A stretch of 28,650 nucleotides of DNA from Pelargonium nanum. Taxonomy: Eukaryota > Streptophyta > Magnoliopsida > Geraniales > Geraniaceae. The DNA lies in NCBI GenBank assembly GCA_036897485.1, contig JAYMTF010000891.1, positions 1 through 28,650 of the forward strand. The letters are read 5' to 3'. Below, in pieces: positions 13,454-25,800 of the stretch. A program made the position numbers and the translations under genes. How positions within the stretch are numbered: position 1 is the first letter of the stretch; every line of letters starts with the position of its first letter. The notes under the pieces were generated by a model. The model did no database searches, was not told the DNA's origin, and saw nothing but the letters and a program-made list of their open reading frames with translations.

Positions 13454-13480
13454 ATGTCGACGCCAAATCCCAACCGTTAA
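13454..13480 (+). CDS. Short upstream ORF in the presumed DGD1 leader
   Basis: An ATG at 13454 opens an 8-codon frame (MSTPNPNR) ending at TAA 13478–13480. It lies 86 bases before the DGD1 ATG and is out of frame with it. Position -3 is A, a usable start context (ACAATGT). It matters only if transcription starts upstream of it, which the sequence cannot show. Confidence 0.4.
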   Translation: MSTPNPNR

Positions 13481-13566
13481 ATCTCCATCCTCGTCCCAAT
13501 CTCTCTATTTCCTCCACCTTCTTCACAGTATTTGGCGAAGAAAATTGTTTCGTTACAGTCTCGGCC

Positions 13567-16500
13567 ATGGCTAACGGACCTCAAGGTTCGGAGATGTCGT
13601 CGGCGAGCGCGCTGTCGTTCATATCGAAAGGGTGGAGGGAGGTTCGTGACTCGGCGGACGCGGACTTGCAGCTGATGAGGGACCGAGCGAACTCGTTCAA
13701 GAACCGTTACCTGGCCACCTCGTTCGACCGGGAATTCGAGAACTTCATCAACTCCCCCTCCGTTTCCACCTTCTCGGTTCCCGGGATACGGTCCTCGCCG
13801 CCGGCGGAGATTGATTTCGTGAAGAAGCTGCAGCCGAAGCTGACGGAGTTTCGGAGGACGTACTCGGCGCCGGATTTCAGCAAGAAGGTTCTGGAGAAGT
13901 GGAGGCCCACGGGGACGATTCGGATCGATTTGTCGGCGATTAAGAAGGCGATTGTTTCAGAGGTGGACGAAATTTCTGATTACGGCAACAGTAATAGGGT
14001 TAGGGATGGTGGTGGAGTGAGGAATTGGGATTGGGATGAGAGTCAATTCAGAGAGTGGGAGCCAATTCGGGCTCTGAAGACCAGACTGAGGGAGTTCGAG
14101 AAACGGAGCGCTAGTTTTAGCAGCAATGAACTGGTTGAGAAATTCAAGTCCAGCTTGGTATGTTTCACTGTCCTCTGAATTGTTTGCAATTTGTTTTTAG
14201 GTTTTGGTTTATTGATTCTTCATTGTGTATTTATTTTAGTGTATATTGGAATTGAACCTTCTGAGTAAATGGTTGCCTTCATATTCCACATAACAATTAG
14301 GAAATTGATCTTCAAAACAAGAAAAACATCCTAATGATGTAACACTGTTTATTACAAACTATGAATTGTTGTTTTGGGTTCCTGTATTTGACGATGAGGA
14401 CTCGAAAAAACTATGAAAGAAGGTGCTGTTGCTCAATCCAATTAGAAACCTCATGTTATCTGCTCTCATAAGACGGGAAAAAGTTACAGTTTGCAATACT
14501 ATTTCCTTGCAAAATATTCTAAATTCCCTCAGCTGTCTAATTTCTGAGTTAGGATACTTGTAACAATAGGAATCTGATATAATTTATATGTCCAATTTCA
14601 TTGAACCTTTCGAAGTCTTTATTTTATAACCCTGTTGCATTTGATCATATAGAAAATTCCCATAACCATTTACACATGATTTGCTTCAAAATTTGGTAAT
14701 GTTAAGTGATTCTGTGATTGAAGATGGTTCAGCTATGTTTATTATTTGTATAATTGAAAAGGTAAATGGAAGAGCTGTTTTTCTTGTTTAATTAGTCGTC
14801 AAATGTCTCATTAACTATTTTGAAAAGATGTTCAGTTTAATGTTGATTATTTTAACCATATCACCGTAAAACTTTAATGGGGCTATGCACTACGTTTAAG
14901 ACTGTTGGTTGGTGCTGATTTTTACTCAATAGCAATATTATGTTGGACAAGGATAAGCCAGAATCTCTAAGTGAATCTATTTGATAATTTGTTTTTGCAG
15001 AAAGCAATGTGCAAGGAGGCTCAGGACTCAAAGGTTCGCAGTCAAAACTTTATCTGTTCTTTTCTAGGCTGTTGATAGTTGTAAATTATGGTAGATCCAG
15101 GACACTGCCCAGGCTCAACCATGGGCCTGTGGGTAGGTTCTAACTCTAAAATGGTCCTGGCTAGGCAGTGTTTTAATTGCTGGGACTGGAATTATAAATG
15201 TACGACACTTAATGATTTTTGAAAGATCTATAGAAGATTGCACTATATTGATTGTGCCTTTTCTCCCTTGTATCCAATGTAGGAAGTGCCGCCATTGGAT
15301 GTTCCAGAGCTTTTGGCACATTTGGTTCGTCAATCAAGTCCCTTTTTAGATCAACTTGGGGTTCGAAAAGGTATGTTGTTTATTAATATACAATTCCATT
15401 ATATTACATTATTAGCTGATTTAATTCTCTTTTACCAAAAATTGACTGCTTTTAATTTCCCTGTCATCATTTTGGATCTTTAGTTGTCTCTATCCCTCTT
15501 CTAGGTTTGTTTAGTTGAATGATTCCTGTAGGATTATTTCCTGATCAACTGGGATTAGCGTTCCTTTTGTAAAGTGGAAACAGATGTCTTCCTTTTGTAC
15601 ATAATGAGGTAGAAATTGCCATTATGTATGTTAGACACACACACGCACACCTGCACACCTGCACACGTGCGATGAGTTAGTGGTTTCCTTTTAGATGTAT
15701 GTTTGGCTTTAATTAAATATTTGTATCTCCCGATGGTTAAAAATAGGAGGTTGCATTGAAATAGACAGCAAAATCATGAGGAATACTTGCTCCTTCCTTT
15801 TACCCCAATTTGTGTGTCGTGAATGTGGCTGTCTGGCATGGCTGAATGAGCTTTACTGCTCTAGAGTTCACATCTCGAAAATTTCCAGCGATTTGTTAAT
15901 AGGTATGGGTTGCACAGGTGGAATGGTCACATGAAGGTTCTAAAAGATTAGAAGTTGCTATAATCTATGTCATGGGCACAAAAAATATATTGAAGATGCA
16001 CCTTAGGAGTTCAATGAGATGCTGGACTGGACATTTTGCATGAAAGCTTTTGTACGATAGTTTGACAATATTGGCATGGTTACTGTTATTTAATTTTAAT
16101 ACCATTCCAATTATGATTGCAGATGTATGTGATAAGATAGTTGAAAGCTTGTGCAGCAAGCGCAAGAACCAACTTCTTTGGCCATTTGCGTCTGCAGGAG
16201 AATCCTCTGTGCTTGAGAATGATGATGTAAATGATGATTTGGATTTAAGGATAGCCAGCGTTCTGCAAAGCACAGGCCATACTTATGAGGGTGGTTTTTG
16301 GGCAGACCATGCAAAGCATGATCCACCAAGCAAAGAAAGGCATGTTGCTATTGTCACAACTGCAAGTCTTCCTTGGATGACAGGAACAGCTGTAAATCCA
16401 CTCTTCAGAGCAGCCTATTTAGCGGAGTCTGCAAAACAAAATGTCACACTGTTGGTTCCGTGGCTTTGTAAATCAGATCAAGAATTAGTTTATCCCAACA

Positions 16501-18390
16501 ATGTCACTTTCAGTTCACCAGAAGAGCAGGAGATTTATATACGTAGCTGGCTTGAGGAAAGAACTGGCTTTAAGGCTGATTTTAAGATTTCCTTTTATCC
16601 AGGAAAGGTAATAAATAATTCAAATTAGATTTGATACTTTTTTGCTAATATTTAAACAATTATTGCTGATTATTGTCATTTTTGTTTCTTAGTTCTCAAA
16701 AGGAAGGCGAAGCATTGTACCTGCTGGAGACACATCTCAGTTTATTCCATCCAAGGATGCTGACATTGCTATCCTCGAAGAACCAGAACACTTAAATTGG
16801 TACCATCACGGCAAACGTTGGACTGATAAATTTAATCATGTTGTTGGTGTTGTCCATACTAATTACTTAGAGTATATCAAGAGAGAGGAGAATGGGGCTA
16901 TTAAGGCATTTTTTGTCAAGCACATCAACAATTTGGTTGCCAGAGCATACTGCCATAAGGTTGGATAATCTTTCTTTCTTTCTTTTCTGATACTCTTTTT
17001 TACTAGAGGGATGTGTCCATAGTGCATGGACTAAATTGTTAAGGATTTTCTTGATCCAGGTTCTCCGCCTTTCTGCTGCTACCCAGGATCTACCAAAGTC
17101 TCTGATCTGCAATGTTCATGGTGTCAACCCTAAGTTTTTGAAAATTGGAGAAAAAGTTGCTGCTGAAAAGGAACTTGGCGAGCAAGCCTTCTCAAAAGGA
17201 GCCTATTTCTTAGGCAAGATGGTTTGGGCGAAGGGATACCGAGAGTTAATAGATTTGTTAGCACAGAAAAGAAACGATCTTGGAGGCATTAAATTGGATG
17301 TATTTGGGAATGGAGAAGATGCTCACGAAGTTCAGACTGCAGCAAAAAGGTTGGACCTGAACCTAAACTTCATGAAAGGGAGAGACCATGCGGATGATTC
17401 TCTTCATGGGTAAGGATTCTTTAGGATCCCAATTTACTGTGGCTTCATTTCATTCACCAATTTGAGGTTCAATTTTTTTTTTTTAATTTCTCTGAGCAAT
17501 AGTAAATAGTTTCTAGAAAAAAAGTACATTATCATACATTAACACTTTCATTTTTATCTTATGCTATTTTTGAACCCTAGAGTCTGAATTTGGTCTCTGA
17601 AATGATCAACTCAGCCTGTGAAATTCTAGAAATATTCATTTAGTAACATTCATTTCTTCTGGAAATACTGAATACACATTGAATTCCTACTTAAACATTT
17701 GTTTTCCCCAGTTCATACTCATGCCTCATCCAAAACAGTTACTCTTATCATGTATATATTTGGATTAACTTATTTACCATTGAAATTGAAACAAATATAG
17801 TGACATCTCTGTATTTCTTCCTTTTAACACTTATTTTTTTCCTTTTGGCTTGAAGGTATAAAGTCTTCATAAATCCTAGTGTTAGTGATGTGCTCTGCAC
17901 TGCTACTGCCGAGGCACTTGCCATGGGAAAATTTGTAGTATGTGCCGATCACCCATCCAATGAGTTCTTCAGGGAATTCCCAAATTGTTTGACCTACAAG
18001 ACATCGGAGGACTTTGTCTCTAAGGTAAAGGAAGCATTGGAAAATGAACCGCAGCCTCTGACTCCCGAGCAAAGATATCAGCTTTCATGGGAGGCAGCCA
18101 CCCAGAGATTTGTGGAGTATTCCGACCTTGATAAAATTTTGAACGGTGAAAACCATGATGCGAAAGTGAAAAATGCCAACGGAAAAGTGATTGCAAAATC
18201 AGCTTCGATGCCTAATCTGACTGAAATGGTTGATGGAGGGCTGGCATTTGCCCACTATTGTCTGACAGGTAACGAGTTTCTCAGACTGTGTACTGGAGCA
18301 ATACCTGGGACTCGAGACTATGACAAGCAACACTGTAAAGATTTGAATCTCGTGCCTCCCCAGGTAGAAAACCCTATCTATGGATGGTAG
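13567..18390 (+). CDS. DGD1: Digalactosyldiacylglycerol synthase 1 (DGD1), chloroplastic
   Basis: DGD1 transfers galactose from UDP-galactose to MGDG to make DGDG in the chloroplast outer envelope. Exons: 13567–14157, 15001–15033, 15283–15370, 16123–16607, 16693–16959, 17060–17409 and 17856–18390. They join in frame to 782 aa; Arabidopsis DGD1 is 808. Residues 1–309 are the DGD1-type N-terminal extension absent from DGD2, including [20 protein letters not shown] and [20 protein letters not shown]. The GT4, GT-B-fold glycosyltransferase runs from about 310 ([20 protein letters not shown]) through [15 protein letters not shown] to the donor-site segment [20 protein letters not shown] (620–639), ending NPIYGW. 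The start at 13567 is the first in-frame ATG; the frame is open further 5' but without an ATG. A 33-base micro-exon (15001–15033) encodes 11 residues. Promoter motifs are listed separately. Confidence 0.97.
15632..15669. repeat. Degenerate CA-rich microsatellite in DGD1 intron 3
   Basis: An imperfect ACAC/GCACACCT repeat within the 15371–16122 intron. It is simple sequence with no coding role. Confidence 0.6.
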
Positions 18391-20163
18391 GTAGACCAAA
18401 CATGAATACATGATGCAGTAGAAGTTTTTATTTACTTTTTTCTTAATGTAGGAGCCTATATTCATATTACTACAGATGATTCTTTTTTCTTCTCTTCCTT
18501 GTTCTTTGTATATATTGTTTTGAAGTACATATATTAGGAAAGTCAAACAGAAGTTTGGTTCTTTTTATGAAGTTTCAAATATGGTATACGAAAAATGGCG
18601 AGCTATGCTCTGTTCAGCTCAAGGTGGAAAAAATTGCATCCCCTCGGTCTCTCGTGTTCTTGAAATTATCCATTACGGAGATTTTTTTTAGGTTTGTGTA
18701 TTGAGAAAAGATTGAAGTGGCTACCTTTGTTGCAAAACAGACTAAAAACACAGATTTTGTGTTTATGGAGGCAAATTTATTTAGCTGGTGTGTCCATATT
18801 CTTGAAAAGCATGTGAATCTTAACATGCTGTGTGCAAATTGTGTGTTGTGGTAGTGAAGATCACTGCAAATGTGGACTCTGATTATGCAGGAGGATGATA
18901 TGGAATTATGATTCTCCACCAACTTTTTTTATTTTGTTTATTGAGCTTGTGGTTCATGTGCAGCTGGACTATTTTATTGAGCAACAAGTAGCAATATGGG
19001 TTCATTTCATATTTTGACCAATTGCAAAATCATGTGATACCCATTTACTCTGACTCTTCATCAAGGTCAAGAGTGTCACTCTTTACCTTTTTATGCACTA
19101 CAGAAGATGGCAAAATACTTGAAAAATATTCCTTAGAAAGTGAACTTTATAGCTGCAAATGTGGAACTTGCATGCTTTTTTGTTTTTTTTTTTTTTATAC
19201 ATGATGATGATGATGATAATGTGTATGATCAACTGGTGTTCTTTGAGTACGAGGAGGAATGTGCAAGAGTTCTACTTGGTGCTGTCTGCAAATATAAAAG
19301 AAAAAAATCTCGGGGAAAATGGTAAAATTTTTGAAGCTTGACAACACAAGTTGGATACAAAATTGATGTCAAATGGACGCTGGAAATTTAAATTCAAGAT
19401 GATGAATTCTACAAAGGATGTCTCATTATTAATCTTGATTCTTGACTTCAAAGTTTAAAGCATTGTTTGAAAAATCTGACCTGCTGTATACAGTTATTGG
19501 GTTTCTATTCTTCTGATGAGTATATTAAATGAGTTTTAGGACTTGACTATGATGTGGTTTTCATCGAATACATCGATGGGAGAAAAATGATCGACTAGGT
19601 TAAAGTTTATTGTGATTGTGGACCTGTAGTGTACAAGTACATGTGTTTTACATGGGTAAAAGAATTTGTAGAGTCGCCATCCTCTAGATTGTAGAATATT
19701 AGTTGAAGAGCTTAGAGTGGACGATAACGTACAATGTTTTTAGTATGATTGTTAGTAATATTGTAGCTCGATCAACTCAAATGTTTGCTTAAAGCTTGTT
19801 TTTGGTAGGAGGTTTGCAAACCGGATGCTAGATCGATCAATGCATGCTCTATCAGATTGTGGTGTTCTTTTGTCAGGTTTGAAAGTATGAATAAGTTAAT
19901 GTGCAACATCCGACTATAATTTGGACGATCTTTGGGGATTTAATAAAAGGTTAGTTTAAAAAATTACATTTTCTCTTAATTTGTGCCATTGAATGTGTGG
20001 ATTGTTGTTGCTGAGAGAAGTATCCTTCTCAATTATGACACTATTCTTCGTATTCAGAATTTTATTTACTCTTTGATTCCTTGTTTTGATAATACTTGTA
20101 CCTTGTCGTTTTCCTTCCATTGTTGGATTTTCGACCATCTCTCGTGCCTGAGATGAGAGATCG
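18391..20163. other. DGD1 3' flank and intergenic DNA
   Basis: The 3' UTR of DGD1 must lie in the first few hundred bases. A T-run followed by a GAT repeat is at about 19182–19218. I recognise no further gene or transposon domain; short open frames here lack family features. Confidence 0.5.
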
Positions 20164-20490
20164 TTTTTTTTTTTTGATGAATAAAAGAAAGGAAAACAAA
20201 CTAAGAGCTAGCAACTACAAGGGGAAAAGATACGCTCCGAGCATCGTCCCGAACAAGATCAGCCACACCATCCAGCACCTCCTGATAGAGCATCAGATTC
20301 ACATTCAAGCTTTGGCCATTGTTTGCCATAAAGTCCGCCACCCGGTTCCCTTCACGGTAAGTATGTCGAATCTCCACCTTCCAATCCTTCTTAAGCAAGT
20401 CAGTTATATCATCAACAAGCGGTTCTAGCTCCCAAGCAACCTGCTCATTCCGCGTGATCAGACCAACCACCACCTCCGAGTCAACTGGGT
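20164..20490 (-). mobile_element. 5'-truncated LINE fragment with RNase H domain and poly(A) tail
   Basis: A minus-strand frame ending at 20201 reads through DSEVVVGLITRNEQVAWELE and later HTYREGNRVADFMANNGQS. This is the C-terminal half of the RNase H-like domain found at the end of plant L1-type LINE polyproteins. The stop is followed by a short 3' tail ending TTATTCATC and 12 A (20175–20164). Sequence upstream of about 20490 does not continue the domain, consistent with 5' truncation during target-primed reverse transcription. No target-site duplication could be found by eye. Confidence 0.75.
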
Positions 20491-22416
20491 TTTGTTGTAC
20501 TTTTATTTGAACTTTCGGGTAGATAAATAAAAGTTACGGCTAGCTTATAAAAAAGATTATGACATTACTTTGATGTTAGTTTTAATATGAAGTAAGCCCT
20601 AAAAATAAATTGAATGAAAAGGAAAGAAAGATTCTTGAATGTGAACCATTATATAGGCTTCATACATCTTTATATATATGAATAATATAAATATATAGAT
20701 TTTCAGAGAATTCACTATTTATATAAAATAATGTTCCTCAATGTGACCCATTAAACAGCTATCATACATTTCTGATCATATAAATATTAATAAACTCTGC
20801 CTCTGCAGATAGATGCATAAAAGTATATATAAGTATGTGTAGTCAGCTTTGTGATATATACTATTACTAGTTATGTTATATGTTAAGCATTGCTGTGGGA
20901 TTGCAACCACGGCTGATCCAATCCTTATATTAAATAACATAACAATAGAATACAATAAAAATGTTATAGAATATCTATACATGCTATAAAATGTTATCAG
21001 GAATGTTGTCACAATCCTGGATCCGACCATGAAGATCCTCTTGCCTCCGCCCCATCCTTCATGCACAACCTGCTCGCCGTCTCCAATTGGATCGCGCAAA
21101 CAATTTCGTATATGTCGTGTTCTCGTTTATTTATCGTTTTGCGAATGTGCAATACTATCTTATTAAGGAGTCCAAATTGACAATAAGACGAACTCTTGCA
21201 AATAAAAGTGAAATTACTTTTCGAATTACTCTTGCTAGCCAGTTGAAACTTGAAAGGGTACAAACAAAACTAAAACTCTCTTGATTGAATAGGCTACGAG
21301 CAAACTTACAAGTAGTAAATACATAGCACTATGTTACTTCAGCCCATAATTAATTGCCGCATGTATATCAAACTCTAATTAACTGTAGCTTCGTTTTTGG
21401 GTACATAATTGAGTGTAGCCTGTTGGAAATAGTAAACCCCTCTCTTTTTCCTCAACACTCTGGAAACTTTAGCTAGTCGCCGTATCTAGTTCTTAGTCCA
21501 AAATATTTTATTCAATAAACACATATTCAGCTTGAATAGACTCGTTCTTCTGTTGGATTCATTATCACTAATGGTTTCTTATATTTGATCCGCTTGCAGA
21601 CGTCGCGTTATCATCTCCATCTTCACTATATGCTAGTTGTGAGATATGTTTGCTACGGGTAGATGAACTCTCTTCATGTTTTTCTGTATTGAATCGTATT
21701 TTAGTAATTTTGTTAGTTTGAAAGTCTTGTTTGTCTTTCGTTATTGAAAGTTTGTCTTTCATTGTTGGAAGTTACCTGTTTTGCTTGAAAGTACTGCTGC
21801 GAGTAAGATGATTTTGAAGAGAGCAAGTGCGAGTTTACTTGTTCTACTATTGCAGTTAATATTTCAATCAACTATATAATTTTTGGTCGATCGTATGAAC
21901 ATTCGAAATCTGCGAATCAGGTTACTACAATATTTGGTTCTATGTCAGTTTATTCTAATCGAGTTTGTAAATATTCTCTATTATTCTTAATTAATATTTT
22001 CTTTAAAAAAAATTCAAGTGTAGTTTTTGATGACCGAAATATTGTCCTATAGTGACTGGGGTAAGATTATAAAATTCCAGTTAGGTTAGCGTTAACAATC
22101 TAATTTTTCAATTTGACCATAAACTTTCATTGAAACGGTGCTTGCTCAATTTTTCTTTTGTTCTAGCTTGACCATGATTGTAAGTGATTCTCTTGAATTT
22201 TCGGTGCTACAAAGAATCTTCATGGATTTGGGTACTTTACAATTCAAGACAAATTTTTATTATGGGTTCGATTATGTATAAGTTAATTTATGTTTGTGTA
22301 TGTTATCATTTGTTTTTATTGGCATGTAATGGATTTATATTGTTCTTTATACATGAATTTGACTAGGTTAAAATGAGTTGTACTAAAAAAACTAAAGACC
22401 CGAACAAGCAAGATAG
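20491..22416. other. Intergenic region, one unexplained GC-rich patch
   Basis: Mostly AT-rich. A patch at about 21015–21105 is much richer in GC than its surroundings and contains CTTGCCTCCGCCCCATCC; I cannot assign it to a gene or element. No coding feature is supported. Confidence 0.45.
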
Positions 22417-22714
22417 TTATATAAAGGAAAAAGGTCCAAAATAGTTCTTGAATTATTCAGTTCGTGCTATTTTGGTCATAACCTAAAAACGTGTCATTTC
22501 AATTCAAAAAATAGGCGAAGAGTCGTTATAGTCCAAACGTTTCCAAAAACCGAGTCCGTCAAAAGGATTCCGTCAGTATTTTAACGGAATGTTCTGACAG
22601 GGTTCGGTTTTTTGAAACGTCTGGACTATAACGGCTCTTTCGCTTATCTTTTAGGCCAAAATGACACGAACTTGATAGTTTATAGACCATTTTATACCTT
22701 TTTTCTTATAAAAA
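22417..22714. mobile_element. Foldback MITE, Mutator-like candidate
   Basis: The element is 22426–22705 (280 bases). Both ends carry long inverted arms: GAAAAAGGTCCAAAATAG on the left against GAAAAAAGGTATAAAATGG on the reverse complement of the right, then a shared AGTTCGTG.. and ATTTTGG, GTTATAGTCCA.ACGTTTC and AAAAACCGA. The arms meet at a central palindrome (ATTCCGT and ACGGAAT). The left arm has about 20 extra bases. Flanking 9-base sequences TTATATAAA (22417–22425) and TTATAAAAA (22706–22714) agree at 8 positions, as for a Mutator-type 9-base duplication, though AT-rich matches are weak evidence. It has no coding capacity. Confidence 0.75.
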
Positions 22715-22809
22715 AACTATGTAGCTTTGACTGCAACTGATGTAAAAAGTTTATCAGTTGACTGATTTTCATTAAAAAAAACTATGTACATTAACAAAAG
22801 AAATGATAT

Positions 22810-25800
22810 TTACACGATGTCCACTCTCTGGGCAGGCTTTGGCACGTCCAGATTTTGTACATTCTCGTGCACAATAATCACAACATGCCCATCATCGTCT
22901 CCATCTAATAAAACAGGCTTCACTGTTCCTTTGTGAAGTATCTGTGATTTCTCCACAGTCTTGAAATGTGCCATCTCTGAAAGCTCGTGGACCGCCTTTG
23001 AAATTTCGTCTACACATTTAACGATTTCGATTAATATGGACGCAACTGTGGCAGCTGAAACCATTGCCAGAACATCCAAATCTTGTAATGAGGCATGTTT
23101 CAGTGAGTATTTGAGGTCAGCTATGGCTTTTTTTGAGGTCTCCATGTGAGGAGCTGAGGAAGAAGATGGGTCTGTCATTGTCTTTATGGCTGTGGCTAGT
23201 GCTTTTAGTGCCTTGCCGGACTCTGAACTCATCTTTCTGCATGATTCTTGGAACTTTTCTTCAATTTCTTGTGGTGCCTGCACATTTAGTGTAAATTAAT
23301 TCATTAATACAAGCAAATATAAAAAAAAAATGTTTTTTTTTACCCAAAAGTAGTGGCACAATTGACTACACAAGCTGCGTGGATCGGAAGAGCGATTGCT
23401 TTCGATTCCCGCTCAACACACCCATGGGGAGAGCGATATGCTTTAACTGTGACTTACTCCCGAATGAAAATTAATAATTAGAGTGGTAAAACGGTTTAAA
23501 AGTGTTAATCGCAAGTTTGCGGGCTCGTTTAAGAACCTCATGCTTCCAATTTTTTTTATCTTTATTTTATATTTTATTTTAGGTTTAACTCGTTGAGAAA
23601 ACAAAATTTATATTTGCATTGAAATGTGATGCCCATTTGAACGTGTTGTTTTGTTTTTTTTTTTTTTTCAATTCCATTTAATAGTGGAATCAACTAATCT
23701 AGGATTTGACCCAAGTTGATAGCCATAACCATCTCAAACTCTACACACTTGCAAGTATTAATAGCTAATACTTACTTTTATATATGTAGAAAAAGGAAGT
23801 CAAAATGAATGGAGGCTATCACCCTCTAGGTCAAACATATTATTAGTTTTAGTAAATTATAGTATTAATTATTAATAACCTAGGAGAAGAATATGATGAA
23901 TTACCCACCGTAGGTACTATTCATTAACTTTTTCTTTTCTTTTCTTTTCTAGTCCACCATCCGATGAATAGTTACCAAATTGGGTTTATATGAGGAAGGC
24001 TGCAAGAAAGACAAAATTCTTCTTGCTGAGCTGTAGCGTAATTATCTTCTCTCGTACTAGTTATTAACTTTTGATAATCTACAAGATATCTGCTTAAAAT
24101 AATTAAACTATATGAGAGAGTAGATTTCAAAAAAAACTATATGAGAGTATGTCTTACTTGAATATCAGAAGTTATGCAACAATTGAGAGCATCAATTTTG
24201 TAGGCACAAAGTCGAGCTAGAGCACCAATCTTCAAGTATTGTTTCCATGGATGTCGAAGTTCGAAACGACCATGTCCTGGTTCCCATCTCGCGAAGTTTG
24301 CCTGCAATAATCTTAGTGTTAACTCGTACTTCAATAGCAAAAATAAATATACTTATTCATGATCGATTCCGTTATCTACTTATTTGTGAATGGTAACAAC
24401 TAACAACAATATGATAATTAGTTTCTTAATATGTCAATAACTACTCACCAAGGAATCTTCATTGGCTTTTGAAGTAAGAACACTTTTATATCCTTGAAAT
24501 TTCTTGTCATCTTTAGTAAAACCCTTTTCAAAATATTCATCTCCAAATCCTGTAAACAAGTTTATGCATATTTGTTAAGAGAATGTGCATGTGACCATTT
24601 ATTCACATAATTAATGTTTGATCTAATTATGAACATGAAAAATAGTGTACCTTCAAGGCAAATTGCAAGCTTTTCTAGGTTCCGGAAAGTCAACTTGTGA
24701 AGGTCACCACCAGCCCAAACTGGAGAGACACACAAGGACACCACCATGCAAATTGCTCCACCAATTATGATTGTTACAATCCTATCTTTAGCCATTTCTA
24801 TTACATTTTCGGCTCTATATGCTGATACCGATACCATACTGAATGTTAATATGAATATCAAAACTCCATAATCATATCTTGCCTTCACGTATGGGAAGAA
24901 TCGGAAAAATGTAGACATTGCAGCTGCAAAATGAAATTAACTTGAATTAGATTCTCACTATTTTGATAATAATTAATTAGTGTAATTATAGATCAATTAA
25001 TATCCCATTTCCACTTGACTAGGGAATTATGCTTGTCAGCTTGTGTCATTAATTGGAATTTAAACTTTAATAAAAATATTAAATGTCTCAAGTTTTATGT
25101 ACATGTATATATATTCTATATTTTTATAGTTTAAAATTAAATTTCAACAAATAGCAATTTGTAAATGTGAAATAATTGATGTGTCATGTCTCATTAGTCG
25201 ACACATCATTTTGTACAGTAGACATATAACATTACTCAAATCCTTTGACTTGATAGTCGGCATGATTTGCCTTCTTTGCTGTACGAGTCCAAATCTTGAG
25301 ACCATAACCATTTTAAATGCATAGTACTGATTTTCATATGCGTGCAAACTTAACTTCAACACATCTTTACCGTGTAACAAATCGAGAAAATGGAGCAAAA
25401 AACAACTTTATATGCAACAAAAAAATATATACAAATATTGTTTTCAACTCATGGGAGATTATATTAGCTACTAGGGCAATGTGAAATTAGTATTAATGGC
25501 TACTATACTATATATTATTTTGGAAGGTGAATAGTACCTAATGCAAAGACAAAAAAGCCAAGAACAATGGGCTCTCCTTTTTGTCCAAAGTGAAAGGCTA
25601 TTCTTTCCGCTGCAATCCCTAGACCACCAGCTACCGATGTTGCAAAGGCTCTGTTTAGACCCTTGCTTATTGTTGCACCTGCATGCAATATTTACTCTAA
25701 CTTAGCTTCATCATCATAGTCATGGACTCACATTACTCACCAACATAAACATAAACAATATTTGGATAAATAGTAAATAATTATATGCAAATGTTGATTC

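Noticed and set aside
13432-13566. N-terminal extension of DGD1 in the same open frame
   Set aside because: The frame is open upstream but begins with GTG, not ATG, and the residues show no conservation that I recognise. The first ATG is 13567.
15098-15172. Imperfect inverted repeat around CACTGCC and GGCAGTG in a DGD1 intron
   Set aside because: Only about 14 of 20 positions pair, and no duplication or further structure supports an element.
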